Of a stretch of 64,000 nucleotides of DNA, positions 29,580 through 44,000 are shown piece by piece. Positions within the stretch are counted from its first letter, which is position 1, and every line of letters begins with the position of its first letter. The notes under the pieces were generated by a model. It was given only the letters and a program-made list of their open reading frames with translations, made no database searches and was not told where the DNA came from. The stretch is from Spongilla lacustris. Taxonomy: Eukaryota; Porifera; Demospongiae; Spongillida; Spongillidae. The translations under genes were made by a program, and so were the position numbers. The stretch covers positions 16,042,085 to 16,106,084 of the forward strand of contig OX442415.1 of assembly GCA_949361645.1 (NCBI GenBank), given 5' to 3'.

Positions 29580-32035
29580 TGTGTTTGCCCATACACCGGC
29601 CTATACACCATACACCAGCCTAGCTAGCCTGTAAACCATACACCAGCCTGTAAACCATACACCAGCCTGTACACCATACACCAGCCTGTACACCATACAC
29701 CAGCCTAGACCCCATACACCAGCCTGTACACCATGCACTAGCCAGTACACCATACACCTATACCTATATACACCATACATCAGCCTGTACACCAGCCTGT
29801 ACACCATACACCAGCCTGTACACCATACACCAGCCTAGACCCCATACACCAGCCTGTACACCATACACCAGCCTAGACCCCATACACCAGCCTAGAACCC
29901 ATACACCAGCCTGTACACCATACACCAGCCTGTACACCATACACTAGCCTGTACACCATACACCAGCCTGTACACCATACACTAGCCTGTACACCATACA
30001 CCAGCCTAGACCCCATACACCAGCTTATACACCATACACTAGCCTAGACCCCATACACCAGCCTATACACCTATACACCAGCCTGTACACCATACACCAG
30101 CCTGTACACCATACACTAGCCTGTACACCATACACCATCCTATACACCATACACCATCCTACACACCATACCCCAGCCTGTACACCATACACCAGCCTAT
30201 ACACCTATACACTATACACCAGCCTGTACACCATACACCAGCCTATACACCATACACTAGCCTGTACACCATACACCAGCCTATACACCATACACCAGCC
30301 TAGACCCCATACACCAGCCTATACACCTATACACCATACACCAGCCTGTACACCATACACCAGCCTATACACCTATACACCATACACCAGCCTGTACACC
30401 ATACACCAGCCTATACACCATACACCATCCTATACACCATACACCAGCCTATACACCATACACCGGCCTATACACCATACACCATCCTATACACCATACA
30501 CCAGCCTGTACACCATACACCAGCCTGTACACCATACACTAGCCTGTACACCATACACCATCCTATACACCATACACCATCCTATACACCATACCCCAGC
30601 CTGTACACCATACACCAGCCTATACACCTATACACTATACACCAGCCTGTACACCATACACCAGCCTATACACCATACACTAGCCTGTACACCATACACC
30701 AGCCTATACACCATACACCAGCCTAGACCCCATACACCAGCCTATACACCTATACACCATACACCAGCCTGTACACCATACACCAGCCTATACACCATAC
30801 ACCAGCCTAGACCCCATACACCAGCCTATACACCTATACACCATACACCAGCCTGTACACCATACACCAGCCTATACACCTATACACCATACACCAGCCT
30901 GTACACCATACACCAGCCTATACACCATACACCATCCTATACACCATACACCAGCCTATACACCATACACCAGCCTGTACACCATACCCCAGCCTTTACA
31001 CCATACACCAGCCTATACACCATACCAGCCTAGACCCCATACACCAGCCTGTACACCATACACCAGCCTATACACCATACACCATCCTATACACCATACA
31101 CCAGCCTATACACCATACACCAGCCTATACACCATACACCAGCCTATACACCATACACCAGCCTATACCCCATACACCAGCCTATACCCCATACACCAGC
31201 CTATACACTATACACCAGCCTGTACACCATACACCATCCTATACACCATACACCAGCCTATATACCATACACCAGCCTATACACCATACCCTAGCCTGTA
31301 CACCATACACTAGCCTGTACACCATACACCATCCTATACACTATACACTAGCCTGTACACCATACACCAGCCTATACACCATACACCAGCCTAGACCCCA
31401 TACACCAGCCTATACACCATACACCAGCCTATACACCATACACCAGCCTATACACCATACACCGGCCTGTACACCATACACCATCCTATACACCATACAC
31501 CATCCTATACACCATACACCAGCCTATATACCATACTCTAGCCTATACACCATACACCAGCCTATACACCATACACCAGCCTATACACCATACACCAGCC
31601 TATACACCATACTCCAGCCTATACACCATACACCAGCCTATACACCATACACCAGCCTATATACCATACACCAGCCTATACACCATACACCAGCCTATAC
31701 ACCATACACCAGCCTATACACCATACACCAGCCTATACACCATACACCGGCCTGTACACCATACACCAGCCTATACACCATACACCAGCCTATACACCAT
31801 ACACCGGCCTGTACACCATACACCAGCCTATATACCATACACTAGCCTATACACCATACACCAGCCTATACACCATACACCAGCCTATACACCATACACC
31901 AGCCTATACACCATACACCAGCTTATACACCATACACCAGCCTATACACCATACCCCAGCCTGTACACCATACACCATACACCAGCTTATACACCATACC
32001 CCATACATCAGCCTATACATCATACTTAAAAAAAC
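29580..32035. repeat. 19-base minisatellite, about 2.4 kb
   Basis: Roughly 125-130 copies of CAGCCTGTACACCATACAC with variants (CTATACACC, CTAGACCCC, ATCCTATACACC). The array shows higher-order repeats: blocks containing TAGACCCC and the 8-base extension TATACACC recur. It begins near 29580 and decays near 32035. Confidence 0.95.
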
Positions 32036-32199
32036 CAGCCCATACACTCAGAATACTGAAGGTTTTGTCATACATGTACCTACTCTTAATCCTAAGATCT
32101 GCCCATGGTTTGTGCTGTGAATATAATAAACTTGAAAGGGGAACCCACAACCTTATCTGATTTTAGAGGCCCATGTAGTGCTGCTACCTTGCCTGCCCT

Positions 32200-32410
32200 G
32201 AAGCTACATGTAGACCTACCCTGCATGAACCCCTACATTGACCTACATAGGCCTACCCTGCATGAACCCTTACATGGACCTACATAGACCTACCCTGCAT
32301 GAACCCTTACATGGACCTACATAGACCTACCCTGCATGAACCCTACATGGACCTACATAGACCTATACCCTGCATAAACCCTTACATGGACCTACATAGA
32401 CCTGCATGTA
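32200..32410. repeat. 38-base minisatellite, about five units
   Basis: Units resembling CCTACCCTGCATGAACCCTT followed by ACATGGACCTACATAGAC. One copy is shortened and one altered. The start of this array follows an AATATAATAAACTTGAAAGG block that recurs near 32505. Confidence 0.9.
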
Positions 32411-35400
32411 CCTACCTGAGTACTGAAAATTACTTGTGTCGTTTGTCTACATGTACATGTATTCCCTTCAAACTACATGTAACATCTACCCTTCTGTGCT
32501 GTGAATATAATTAAACTTGAAAGGAACCCACAACCTTATCTGATGTTAGACATACCCTGTACATGTACCTGGACTTATATGTCCCTACCTAAGACTACCA
32601 TATCTACAAGACCTACATGTACATGTGTACATCTATCTAACTACTGGCATGTACTATGCATGTAGGACTACTGTGGACCTACATGAATTTGGTTTTACCA
32701 GAGGGCGCACGAAAACTGGGGGGGAGGAGGGGATGCAGTCGAAGGGGTACATTTGTACATGCCCTGTTGTGCTCCACCGCTTTGTTGACATTTTTCAGCA
32801 AGTATTCGGACTTTTTTTTACGTATGACACAACATGTAATCTACTCGCAGGTATATGTAATCATCAACGGAAGCGTGTGTGGCTGGGGGGGGGGGGCAAT
32901 TGCTGCCAGAGGGGTGGCATTTCATATGCCATGGGGGAGGGGGGGGGAGCTGGCCCCCCCACCCCCAAGGCTATGCTTGATCCAGGGCTGCATGGTATCT
33001 ACTTAGACTTATCGTGAGTACTGAAGGTTAAGTGTTCATGTGTCTTTCCTCTTCACCTCCGTACCACCTACACTGTACTCCTTTCTAGTAGAAACCATAC
33101 AGAGAAGTTACATGTATAAGTCATACAAACCACACACTGTGTGCAAAATGTGTGTGTGTGTGGGGGGGGGGGGGGGGGTAATGAATGACAGGGGCCTGTT
33201 GGGCAAGCACTAGTCCTGATGCCTTGGTTGAGCTTTGCATTGGGAGGGGATGGAGTGTGCTTTGTGCATGATGCTGAGGGCTTTGGTTTTATGGTAGGGG
33301 CATTTGTTCTGATGCATAACCATCACTTGTTTCCTCTAGGTTTCAATATCAGGAGCTGCGAATTTGTTTAAATGTCTGTTTGCAACTGTTTCCAAGGAGA
33401 TGTGCTACCATCAAGTATCTATATGATGCTACTTAGGCACTTATCTTTTTTTGTTTTGTTTGGTGCTCATCATATGACACTAGACTTGCTTGTAACTGTG
33501 ATAGCCATCCGATGAGGAAGAAGAGCAGCAGGGTCTTTGTGGTTATTGTCAATTTGTAAACGTACTAGTAACTCAGTGATGGGGAAGGGCAGCATGACCC
33601 GTCGACCTGATCACTACGGTAAATGTATTAACCTATAAGAAGTTCGATATCTTGACATGAAATAAACGTGAAGTACGGGTTCTAGCTTGCCAATGTGTTC
33701 GGCTCTAGAGAAACGCCCACGCTGCCGGTCCGCTCATCGTTTACATCTCCCATATGCATATCACATTGAGTCGATGATTGACTACAGAAGAGGCTAAGAG
33801 AAACTATAAATGTAATAGCATATATCATAGGAAGTATCGCTTTATATTACATGTATCTCTGCTTTTACGATATGTTGGCCGCGCGATGATCGCTTCATGG
33901 CAATAATGAATTGCCGCATAGAAAGGTGGCATAAAAAGTGCTGGTGGCGTGACGTGCACAACGGACGCTGCACACGGCCAATATTGAAAGGATATATGAT
34001 GACATGTTGGGAGTTGGGACTCGGTCTCCCGTCGTGAACTACTAGTAATTGTGGACCGGCCACTTTGGACGAAGCCAACATCATCCCTATGGCTTTCGGT
34101 CATCTGCGGTGCGTGTTCAATCTGTGTTTACGGGAGCTACAATTACTTTTACTTACTTAGTATTAGTAATACGTCATCGGCTTTGTATGCGTCTCGTGAG
34201 CTAGGCCATTAATTAAAAACATTATTGATAAATGACATAATTGTTAATAAATGTTACGTAACATGTCTACTTTACGAATAAATTAGTGCGGTAGAAATTA
34301 ATTTTTTGTCTTGATTTTTGTACAAGAATGGCTAATGATATAAATCTATAAATTACAGATTCACAATCAGACCGATTTATCGTACTTAGTACATGTGTTT
34401 AAAAATCAATTTGAAAAAAAAGTGCTAAATGTCCGCCTATGTATGGGCAATTTCTCCATATGTGGACAAAGATTACTATACAGCCTTGATAGTTGGTATA
34501 GGTGGACGCTGGGAATTTTAATTTAAAAAAAGGATCTCCTTAATTTATATTATGTAGCGTTCGCACTTTTAATATGTACCTACTGTACTACCCCCGGTAT
34601 TAAACTTGTGTTAAGCTCAGCTTCTACTGATCTGTTCGACGCGCCGATCTTTTCCAAATGCGTAGTCATACTTATAATTGGCCTTTCGAAACCCCGGCCC
34701 TTATCCCTTTCCATGGCAGTGCGGCACTGCCATGCACCGGTACGCACAATACAAAAACATATAATAACCATGAAATTTACTGGTTAATTCCAAGACGTAA
34801 CAATACACATCAAGCGATGACGTCACTGTACAAGCAAGTAGCTATTTGTGGTGACCAGGGCTGGACAAGTGCCTTGAACAGAAAGCCAAAACCTGTGCCA
34901 GTTGCCAGGAAGTAAAAAAAGCAATCCTCATCCTCCAGTCTAAGGGGGCGGGGGTTGTGTAGTCATATGACAGTGGCGTTGTGGGGCGTCGCATCATATA
35001 AGGTCACTGCGACCTAGCCACAACGCAGCCATATATATATCGAATTGCATTCGATATACACCCACCGTGTTGGCGTGTTGCAAATAATAGGGACTCTACC
35101 AGCAGCGTCATTCAGGTATGTCAATTGTCAAAGGCAGGGGACATATATAGGGCCAGGGAACCATTGTCATGTCAGACTTAGAGGGGCTCCGGGCTCGGAC
35201 TAAAATACGCCTACATGATACATCTACTCAACTACGCTTCCGTGCATATCATGGCATATCATGTTGAAACGTCTGACTGGCGCGCAAAAAAAAAAAAGAA
35301 TACGTACATGTAATCATGATATATTGTACATGAGTATAGAGGTAATACGCATGCATGCAGTTGTTGGTACGTTGGGATCGGAGGCATAATTATATAAGGA

Positions 35401-35980
35401 GGCTACTAGACTCTACTCAGAAAGCGTTTTTCTCAATCAGTTCACATTGTGTATCATGGGCGTTTTAATAAATCAAATCAAATCGCTAATTAAACATTTG
35501 TCGCCAATTAAACTCATTAACCGTTAACCCATTGGCAAACAAACAAGAAGTTTAAAGGTAACCAAAATTCGGGAAGCATATTCGTAATTATGTAAAACGA
35601 ACACAATAGATGATTTGACTTAAATTCGGAAATCAGTTATTGTAATAGCATTTTCACAGAACAGTAAAAAAGAAAAACACGATTCATTAACATGTGCATT
35701 TGCAGATAGTTTGCAGATAGTTTGAATCTCAGTGTGTAATAATGATTTGGCGAAGTCTTCACAATCTGAATCCTAAAAAAAATTACAGTCTTATGTATTT
35801 ATTTTAATTCATTATGGGTACGAATTTACTTATGAATTAAGCATCTTAGTAGTACATGTACATAAATGTATGATATATTTTGTCAGCTTGCATGCATGCT
35901 ATGCATAAAATGACCTTTATCTTAAGGCTCCAGATTTTTCAGCGGACGAGACTGCCTAGCCATTTTTTGTTTGCCGGTAC
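32411..35980. other. No gene confirmed over 3.5 kb
   Basis: Contains poly-G runs at about 32886-32950 and 33161-33178, a TG tract at 33150 and a GC-rich hairpin (CCATGGCAGTGCGGCACTGCC) near 34712. Frames up to 130 codons (32625-33017 plus, 33825-34103 minus) show no recognisable domains or splice-bounded structure. Confidence 0.55.
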
Positions 35981-35981
35981 A

Positions 35982-36405
35982 ATGGGCACTACCTCATGCA
36001 ATGTAACAGGAAACCTTACGTCTGAGCAAAAGAATACTTTGCTTATCATTTTTGGCTCCACTAGTGGTGCTGGTGTCATAGTCTGCGTGGTATCCGTCCT
36101 TCTTGTTTTGTTCAAGAAACTTTACAAGAAGTTAGTTTACCGTTTGGCTCTCTACCAAGTTCTCAGTTCGTTGTTGTTTTCTACGCTGGAAGTGTTATAC
36201 AGCTGGTCTTCCGTAATTATCACCGAAATCCAGAAGTATATCGCCCCTTCTGCTTATCTGTAGCATTCTTGGACCTCTGGTCCATGTGGATGAAGCTGTG
36301 TTTTGCTGTAGCTATAACCTTCCATCTCTTCTGCTCTGCAATGTGTTCTCGAGACATGACTAAGTACGAACTAGCCTACGTTTTAACGTCGTTACTCACA
36401 GGGAA
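35982..36405 (+). pseudogene. Second orphan GPCR family, truncated and frameshifted
   Basis: From MGTTSCNVTGNLTSEQ the frame runs through a first membrane helix (GAGVIVCVVSVLLVLF), a basic loop (KKLYKKLVYR) and a second helix (LALYQVLSSLLFSTLEVLYS). A frame change near 36240 is needed to continue into VAFLDLWSMWMKLCFAVAIT, FHLFCSAM and YELAYVLTSLL, which look like helices three and four. Similarity stops near 36405. The pattern with a long polar-aromatic third helix is unlike the receptor at 16.9 kb. No later helices were found. Confidence 0.5.
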
Positions 36406-37275
<870 letters not shown>

Positions 37276-37729
37276 CTGGGTCCATGAGTTTTCAGGAATA
37301 CAAAACGCGGGAAGACTTTGTAGAGGGGGAGTAGCTATAGGAGATAAGAAATTACTGACGATTACCAACGACCTTAGGACTATCAGTGACTTACCATAGA
37401 ACCGCATGGTTGCAGACTACACGGTATTCTGAAAAAAAAAAAAAAAAAAAACACAACGGTATACCTACCGACACTTTTATCTCGGCGCGTCCACTGAAAG
37501 ACACAACGTTACAACGCACAAAAATATATCATTATCGTACCTCAGTTACACATCACGGAAGCCCATTTCATTGAGTCTGGTATGTGGAAACTACGTGTAA
37601 GCAGCAGGAAACGATTATTTTCGAGGCGCTAATTAACAGCTGCCTACAGCGCGCCCGCTTTCAATCACGTGACGTACATTTTACTCTACTGATCACATAT
37701 CAGTGGAAACAATTTGTAGGCTTGGGATG

Positions 37730-38276
37730 TCTTCATATGTCTTCCAAATGGAAGACATACTTCCACCTGCACCAGCTAAACACATACCCAAACATGCTAC
37801 ATGTATGTGTACATATGTATATGTTCATTAAAACCTCACAAAAAACAGTACATATATGTGTGTGTGTGAACAGTGTCTGTTTGTGTGTGTGTGTGAACTG
37901 CGTGTGTGTGTGAACAGTGTGTGCTTGAGTGTGTGGGTGTGAACAGTGTGTGTGTGGGTGTGAATATGCAGTGTGTGTGCTTGTGTGTGTGTGTGAACCA
38001 AAAGGTTTGTGTGTGAGTGTGTGGGGGTGGCTGGTGAACAGTGTGTGTGTAGTACATGTACATGTATGTGTGGGGTGTACAGTATGCGTGGGGTGTACAG
38101 TATGTGTGGGTGTAGAGTACATGTGGGTATGTGTGGGGTAAACAGTTTGTGTGTGGGGGTGTGAACAGTGTGTGTTTGAGTGTGGGTACATGTATGAACA
38201 GCGTGTGTGTGTGTTTGTGTGTGTGTGGACCAAAAGGTTTCTGTGTAGGGGGGGGGGGGGTTGGCTCTGGACTGAA

Positions 38277-38330
<54 letters not shown>

Positions 38331-38390
38331 CATGGAGAGAGTGACGTTCATTCGCCATAAAGGGCAGTAGGATAGCCAGCTAATACTGTG
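37730..38390. repeat. Duplicated TG-rich unit, copy 1
   Basis: Begins with GGAAGACATACTTCCACC and ACACATACCCAAACATGC, continues as GTGAACAGTGTGTG-type cryptic repeats, and ends with CATGGAGAGAGTGACGTTCA. The same start and end occur at 39180 and 40680. It is non-coding, and the long His/Thr or Cys/Val frames are repeat artefacts. Confidence 0.8.
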
Positions 38391-38858
38391 AGTATGCAGA
38401 GCTTCGACGTTAACTTCAGTTCACAAACACTTGCATGGGAAACTATGAACTAAAAATGTTTCAACGTGCTTTAGAGCACCTTTGCAATGTCCTTGTATCA
38501 CTCTGTGTTCAGTGGCTATTTCTTGGCCTGGGGGACCTCTTTTTATAAATGTCTATGAGTGTGTGGTTCTGGTAGACAACATGTTTGTACTGACTGCACC
38601 TAGGGTCTGGAGGAGTGGTAGAAGTGACTGGTACATGTAATGACAGGGTAGGCTATTACTAAGGTGATAAGATGTGGACTGCAGGTCAGAAACACTTGGG
38701 CCACAAGGCAAGAGCATGACCTGGTATATTGGTACACTTCAGACATGCTCCAGACCACCTCTGCATCGTTTGTTATCAGTATGTCATGGCAACAATCTTG
38801 CTACCATGACAATGGTTGAGTTGATGCAAATTGTACATTTTTTGGTCTATGTGTAATC

Positions 38859-38905
<47 letters not shown>

Positions 38906-39169
38906 TTGGATTAATTAAGTAGTGGATGGTGGCATGGGAAAACATTATGTGTTAACACATACTACACACTTGCACATTTATTGCTATGCAAAATGCTGCA
39001 AAACATGTACACTAACCAGTCCAGATGAATGAAAGCAGGTGCCTGTTCCCCAATGACCAACAGCTGGACAGGCTTCACAATATACGGTGTACTGAGATAC
39101 ACATCATCGAAGGTGTACAGCGATCGATCATATTCGACACTCAAAGACAAACAGTTCCGAATCATTGTG
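38391..39169. other. Spacer between the TG-rich duplicates
   Basis: Includes a (TG)n tract at 38862-38904. The block GGTGATAAGATGTGGACTGCA near 38660 recurs near 39683, so part of this spacer is itself duplicated. No gene. Confidence 0.6.
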
Positions 39170-40735
39170 CTCGTATGACTTCTAACTGGAAGACATATTA
39201 CTTCCCCCAGCTAAACACATATCGGGTACCCAAACATGCTACACATACGTGTACGTATATGTAATATATGTTCATTAAAATCTCACCCAATTACGCCACT
39301 GATTTATAGTTAAGCATGACATTTAGATACTTACGCTTCGTACTAGTACATGTAGTTTGTACCATACTTGTAGTTAGTATAGAGTGTGTGCATGTATACA
39401 CGTGTGTGGTTGGATTGAGCAGTGTGTGGTGTGAATGCACATGCACCAAATGCATAAACACACCCACACACACTTGCATATTTATTACTACGGGGGGAGG
39501 GGGAAGCTGTCCGCTGTTGACCAATTCAACCAGTGGGGGAGGGTGTATGTGTACATATGTATATTCTTAGTAGTACTGAATACTTTAGATGCCATGCAGT
39601 CCTGAAGGAAGGGGGGGCCATGCCCCCCCCGCCCTGGGGACACCCACAAAGTGACTGGTAATGATAGGGTAGGCTATGACTCAGGTGATAAGATGTGGAC
39701 TGCATGCAGTACAGTGTAGAGTACATGTATGTATATGTGGGTGTGGTGTACATGTGACTATATGTGGGGTAAACAGTTTGCGTGTGTGTGTGGAGGGGTG
39801 AGCAGTGTGTGTTTGAGTGTGTGGGTGTGAACAGTGTGTGTGTGTGTGTGGGTGTGAACAGTGTGTGTGTGTGTGAACAGTGTGTGGGTGTGAACAGTGG
39901 ACCCGTGTGAACAGTGTGTTTGAGTGTGTGGGTGTGAACAGTGTCCAAAAGGTTTGTGCGTGAGTGTGTGGGGGTTCGAACAGTGTATGTGTGTGTGTAA
40001 TACATGTATGTATGTGTGGGGTAAACAGTTAGTGTGTGTGTGTGGGTGTGAACAGTGTGTGGGTGTGAACAGTGTGTGGGTGTGAACAGTGTGTGTGTGT
40101 GGGAACAGTGTGTGTGTGTGTGAGAGAGTATGATCTGAACAGTTTGTGTGGTGGCTAGACCTAAGAGAGAGCGCATGTGTGTGTGGTTGGATTATGTTTG
40201 AATGTACACACACATACACACACATACACATGTACACACACATGCACACACATACACATGTACACACACATACACACACATACACACATACATGTACACA
40301 CACACACACACATACACACACATACATGTACACACACATACACACACATACACATACATACACACATACATGTACACACACATACACACACATACATGTA
40401 CACACACATACACACACATACACACACACATACATGTACACACACATACACACACATACATGTACACACACACATACACATGTACACACACATACACACA
40501 CATACACATACACACACACATACATGTACATGTGGGGTAAACAGTTTGTGTGTGTGTGGGTGTGAACAGTGTGTGTTTGAGTGTGGGTACATGTATGAAC
40601 AGTGTGTGTGTGTGTGTTTGTGTGTGTGTGGATCAAAAGGTTTGTGTGTGGTTGGCTCTGGACTGAATAGTGTGTGTGTACCATGGAGAGAGTGACGTTC
40701 ATTCGCCATAAAGGGCAGTTGGATAGCCACATGAT
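39170..40735. repeat. Duplicated TG/CA-rich unit, copy 2, expanded
   Basis: Same borders as copy 1 but 2.4 times longer. The extra length is TG-rich GTGAACAGTGTG repeats (39780-40140) followed by a CA-rich block of CACACATACACACACATACA with ACATGTAC interruptions (40205-40530). Confidence 0.8.
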
Positions 40736-40821
40736 TGATAGGGCATGCGTACATGTACATTTAATGAAGCAGCCATGAGAAATTTTATGGACTTTTTAAA
40801 AAGAGGTGATGATACAACCTT

Positions 40822-41012
40822 GAGGGAGGGAGGGAGGGAGGGAGGGAGGGAGGGAGGGAGGGAGGGAGGGAGGGAGGGAGGGAGGGAGGGAGGGAGGGAG
40901 GGAGGGAGGGAGGGAGGGAGGGAGGGAGGGAGGGAGGGAGGGAGGGAGGGAGGGAGGGAGGGAGGGAGGGAGGGAGGGAGGGAGGGAGGGAGGGAGGGAG
41001 GGGAGGGGAGGG
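40822..41012. repeat. (GGGA)n microsatellite
   Basis: About 45 GGGA units. It is the complement of the (CCCT)n tract at 27.8 kb and directly abuts the compound inverted repeat. Confidence 0.97.
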
Positions 41013-44000
41013 GACAGTCCTGAATTTGCAAATGAAGAAGCCTATTTGCAAATGTAGGACTGTAATAGTTGTAGGATCCTACCAAACCTCACTGTAACAC
41101 ACTGTACCTTGTTTCCTTGCTTTTCGCACCACCAATCTTACATCCCACCAATCACTTTCTCGATAGAGAAGTTTTTGATTTACTTGTTCCCCTAATTTCT
41201 TTTTCTCTGCTTAGTGTATTCGTTGCAATGTATAGGACGCTTAGATTCCTCTTATGTGTAATATGAGTATATAGGCCTCTCAGGTATATTAAGGCAAGGC
41301 TTTTTTATTTTATGCAATTAACGGAGCGCACGCGCGTACGTTGCTTGGTTTCAAATTACTAATGGCAGCTGCTGCGTATCAGTGAACAATACATGCACAC
41401 GTAGCCAGTAGCGGATCCAGGGGGGGGGCACAACGGGCCCGTGCCCCCCCCCCCCGAGGGTCCCGCCCCTACGTATACACGTACATGTACGAATATGTGT
41501 ACGCGAACATATGCAAACACAGCGCAAAGATATAGCTACGGCAGAAATGGCCTATACGTACGCCTACCGTACGTACATAATGATACATGGGTCAGGGCCA
41601 AGTATGAATATGATTGCATCTGGCGCTTTTATCACGTGCCATAATAGCATTCGGCTGTACAATAGAAGTAAAGGCAAAAGGTATGTTACATTAGCCGGCC
41701 GTTTAGCGTATGGTATTCAATTTTCCCTCTAGAGAGCATATCGAAAAGTACCAAAAACCGAGCATAAGCCCATATATTTACGTGGAGGTAAATAACGCCC
41801 ACGCGTCATGTGACCATATGATAAAGGTAGTACCGGTACTGATTTCACTGAATAAACGGTGAGTTCAGTACATGTGCTATCAACGGCGATGTATCGGCGC
41901 ATTGAACATATAGCGGCTGAGCTCTTGATCTGTCGCTCCCCAGCCTCAATCTGTAATTACATTTTTTACGTACTTTTGGGGGGGTTTTCTTAGCAAAAAG
42001 CGTTGGCTTCTGGGGCTCCGCCCCAGACCCCGGTGGGGGAGCTTACAGCGCTCCCCCACACCCCCTAGCTGGGCGGGAGGGGTGCCCCCCTCCCGCACCC
42101 TCCCCGGGGCGGACCCGCCTACTACTTCGCCCCACCCATTGCCACACCCTCGCCCGTGCCCCCCCCCCCCCCTCCCAATTCCTGGATCCGCCACTGCATA
42201 GCTGTAGATAAGCGTGTGGGAAATAGCAATCTTTATATGGACTAGTTCAGTTTTAGGTGTTGTTTAAAGGAACAACTATTGCTTCTATTGTTGTTTGGCA
42301 GCGTATCACCACCCCGATTTGTCGGAATCGAGTGACACGTGCAGCTGTCGAGGTTGCCGTGTAGGACCTTAAGGTAAACATATATAGGCTTTGCCGGAGG
42401 GTATGCCAAAGGGTTTCTGGGTATTGTATTAGTCTGATCCACTCACTGAAGTACTGCGTAGAATCCGTTTTGGGGTTGGGGTTGGAAGGAATAATTATTT
42501 ATTGCTTGTGGGACTTAATTTGACTCTTTATGTAAGAGGGAGGGATCCCTCACCCTCCTCACTTTCTTTTTACTAAATAACGGATGTAACCATGCAACAC
42601 TCCATGAAATGGAATAAAAAGGGGAGGGTAAGGGAGGGGGAACCCTTCCCTCCTTAAAGAACACTGTTACATGGTGCATGGTAAGGTTGATGAAAGTTGC
42701 ATTGTTAACGGTAAGATGCTCTTTTTATTTTATTGATAGGCCTACCTATATAGTTCTCCTTGCTAACGAGCCGTTTTCTTTGGCTTGGTCCTTTGTTGAA
42801 TTATTAGAACCGCCTGTGTCTGCAGCTAGCTAGCTGTGTACGTTAATTGCGGTAGCCTGGCAACAGTAAATTAAGACGCTTATGTGACGTCATATTGCAT
42901 ACTGCTAGGCAACCGAGAATTTTCACCGATAATGAATTGCACCTGCTCGCGTCATTTCACGGCCATTTCATCACCAGCTTACAACTGTAGGTCTTATTTG
43001 TATGAAAGGGCCCGTTTGGAAATCAAATGCAACTTTTTGAAGCTAATCTCGTCTTCTTACGACGTTCCTGTCGCGAGTTATACATGATGAACGGAAGACG
43101 ACGGAGGAGATGAACAAAAATTAAATGGCGGATTATTGGTACCGACTTGTCACTCCAAGTAAACGGCACTGTTTTGCGAAGCTGACGTTATATGTGCATA
43201 TCTGTCATGTTTGTGATGGATTATATGCGAGCTGGCGAGTATAGGCAACGCTTCGTTACCGTTTCAAAACGCTCGATCGAAAACCACGCCCACAAAGCCA
43301 ATCCTACATAGGACCCACTACCGTGGGTCCTGATATCATGTTCCCCTGATGCAAAATTCAATCTAAAGTGCCAATAAAAGTAAAGTGTGAACGTGTGTTC
43401 ACACTTTACTTAAGCCTAATTAATTAAAGTTAGTCATAAATAAACTATAAATTAAAACCACATATTACCAATGTTGTCAGGTGATAGTGTAATGCAATTG
43501 TTAACTTGAACTTTGAAAATTACATTCCATCTGGTAATTACATACAAGGAGAGTTAAGTCTCGTTTTCTGGTTGAAATTCTTCACAAACAACTCTTACAT
43601 GAAGCCCTCAAATCACCAAAGGACTTAATAATTTCAAATAATATTAAAGCCAAAACCACCTTTGGTTATGTTATATAAAAACCTTGGCCTAATCTGATCT
43701 TCCTTAGTTCTGTAAGACAATGAGGAAGTTATGCAGTAACGTGTGCACACCTGTTCACAGTTCGGATGCAAATAGACAATAATATCAGGACCCACGGTAG
43801 TGGGTCCTATGTAGGATTGGCTTCGGATTGGCTTTCGTGGGCGTGGTTTTCGATCGAGCGTTTTAAACGGTAACGAAGCGTTGCCTTTACTCGCCAGCTC
43901 GCATATAATCCATCACAAACATGACAGATATACACATATAACGTGAATTTCGCTAAACAGTGCCGTTTACGTGGTGTGACAAGTCGGTACCAAAATTCCG

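Noticed and set aside
32625..33017. 130-codon frame with Gly-rich end
   Set aside because: Passes through poly-G and low-complexity DNA; no domain or splice support.
37733..40760. Frames of up to 324 codons rich in His-Thr or Cys-Val
   Set aside because: They come from TG/CA dinucleotide repeats and appear in several frames at once.
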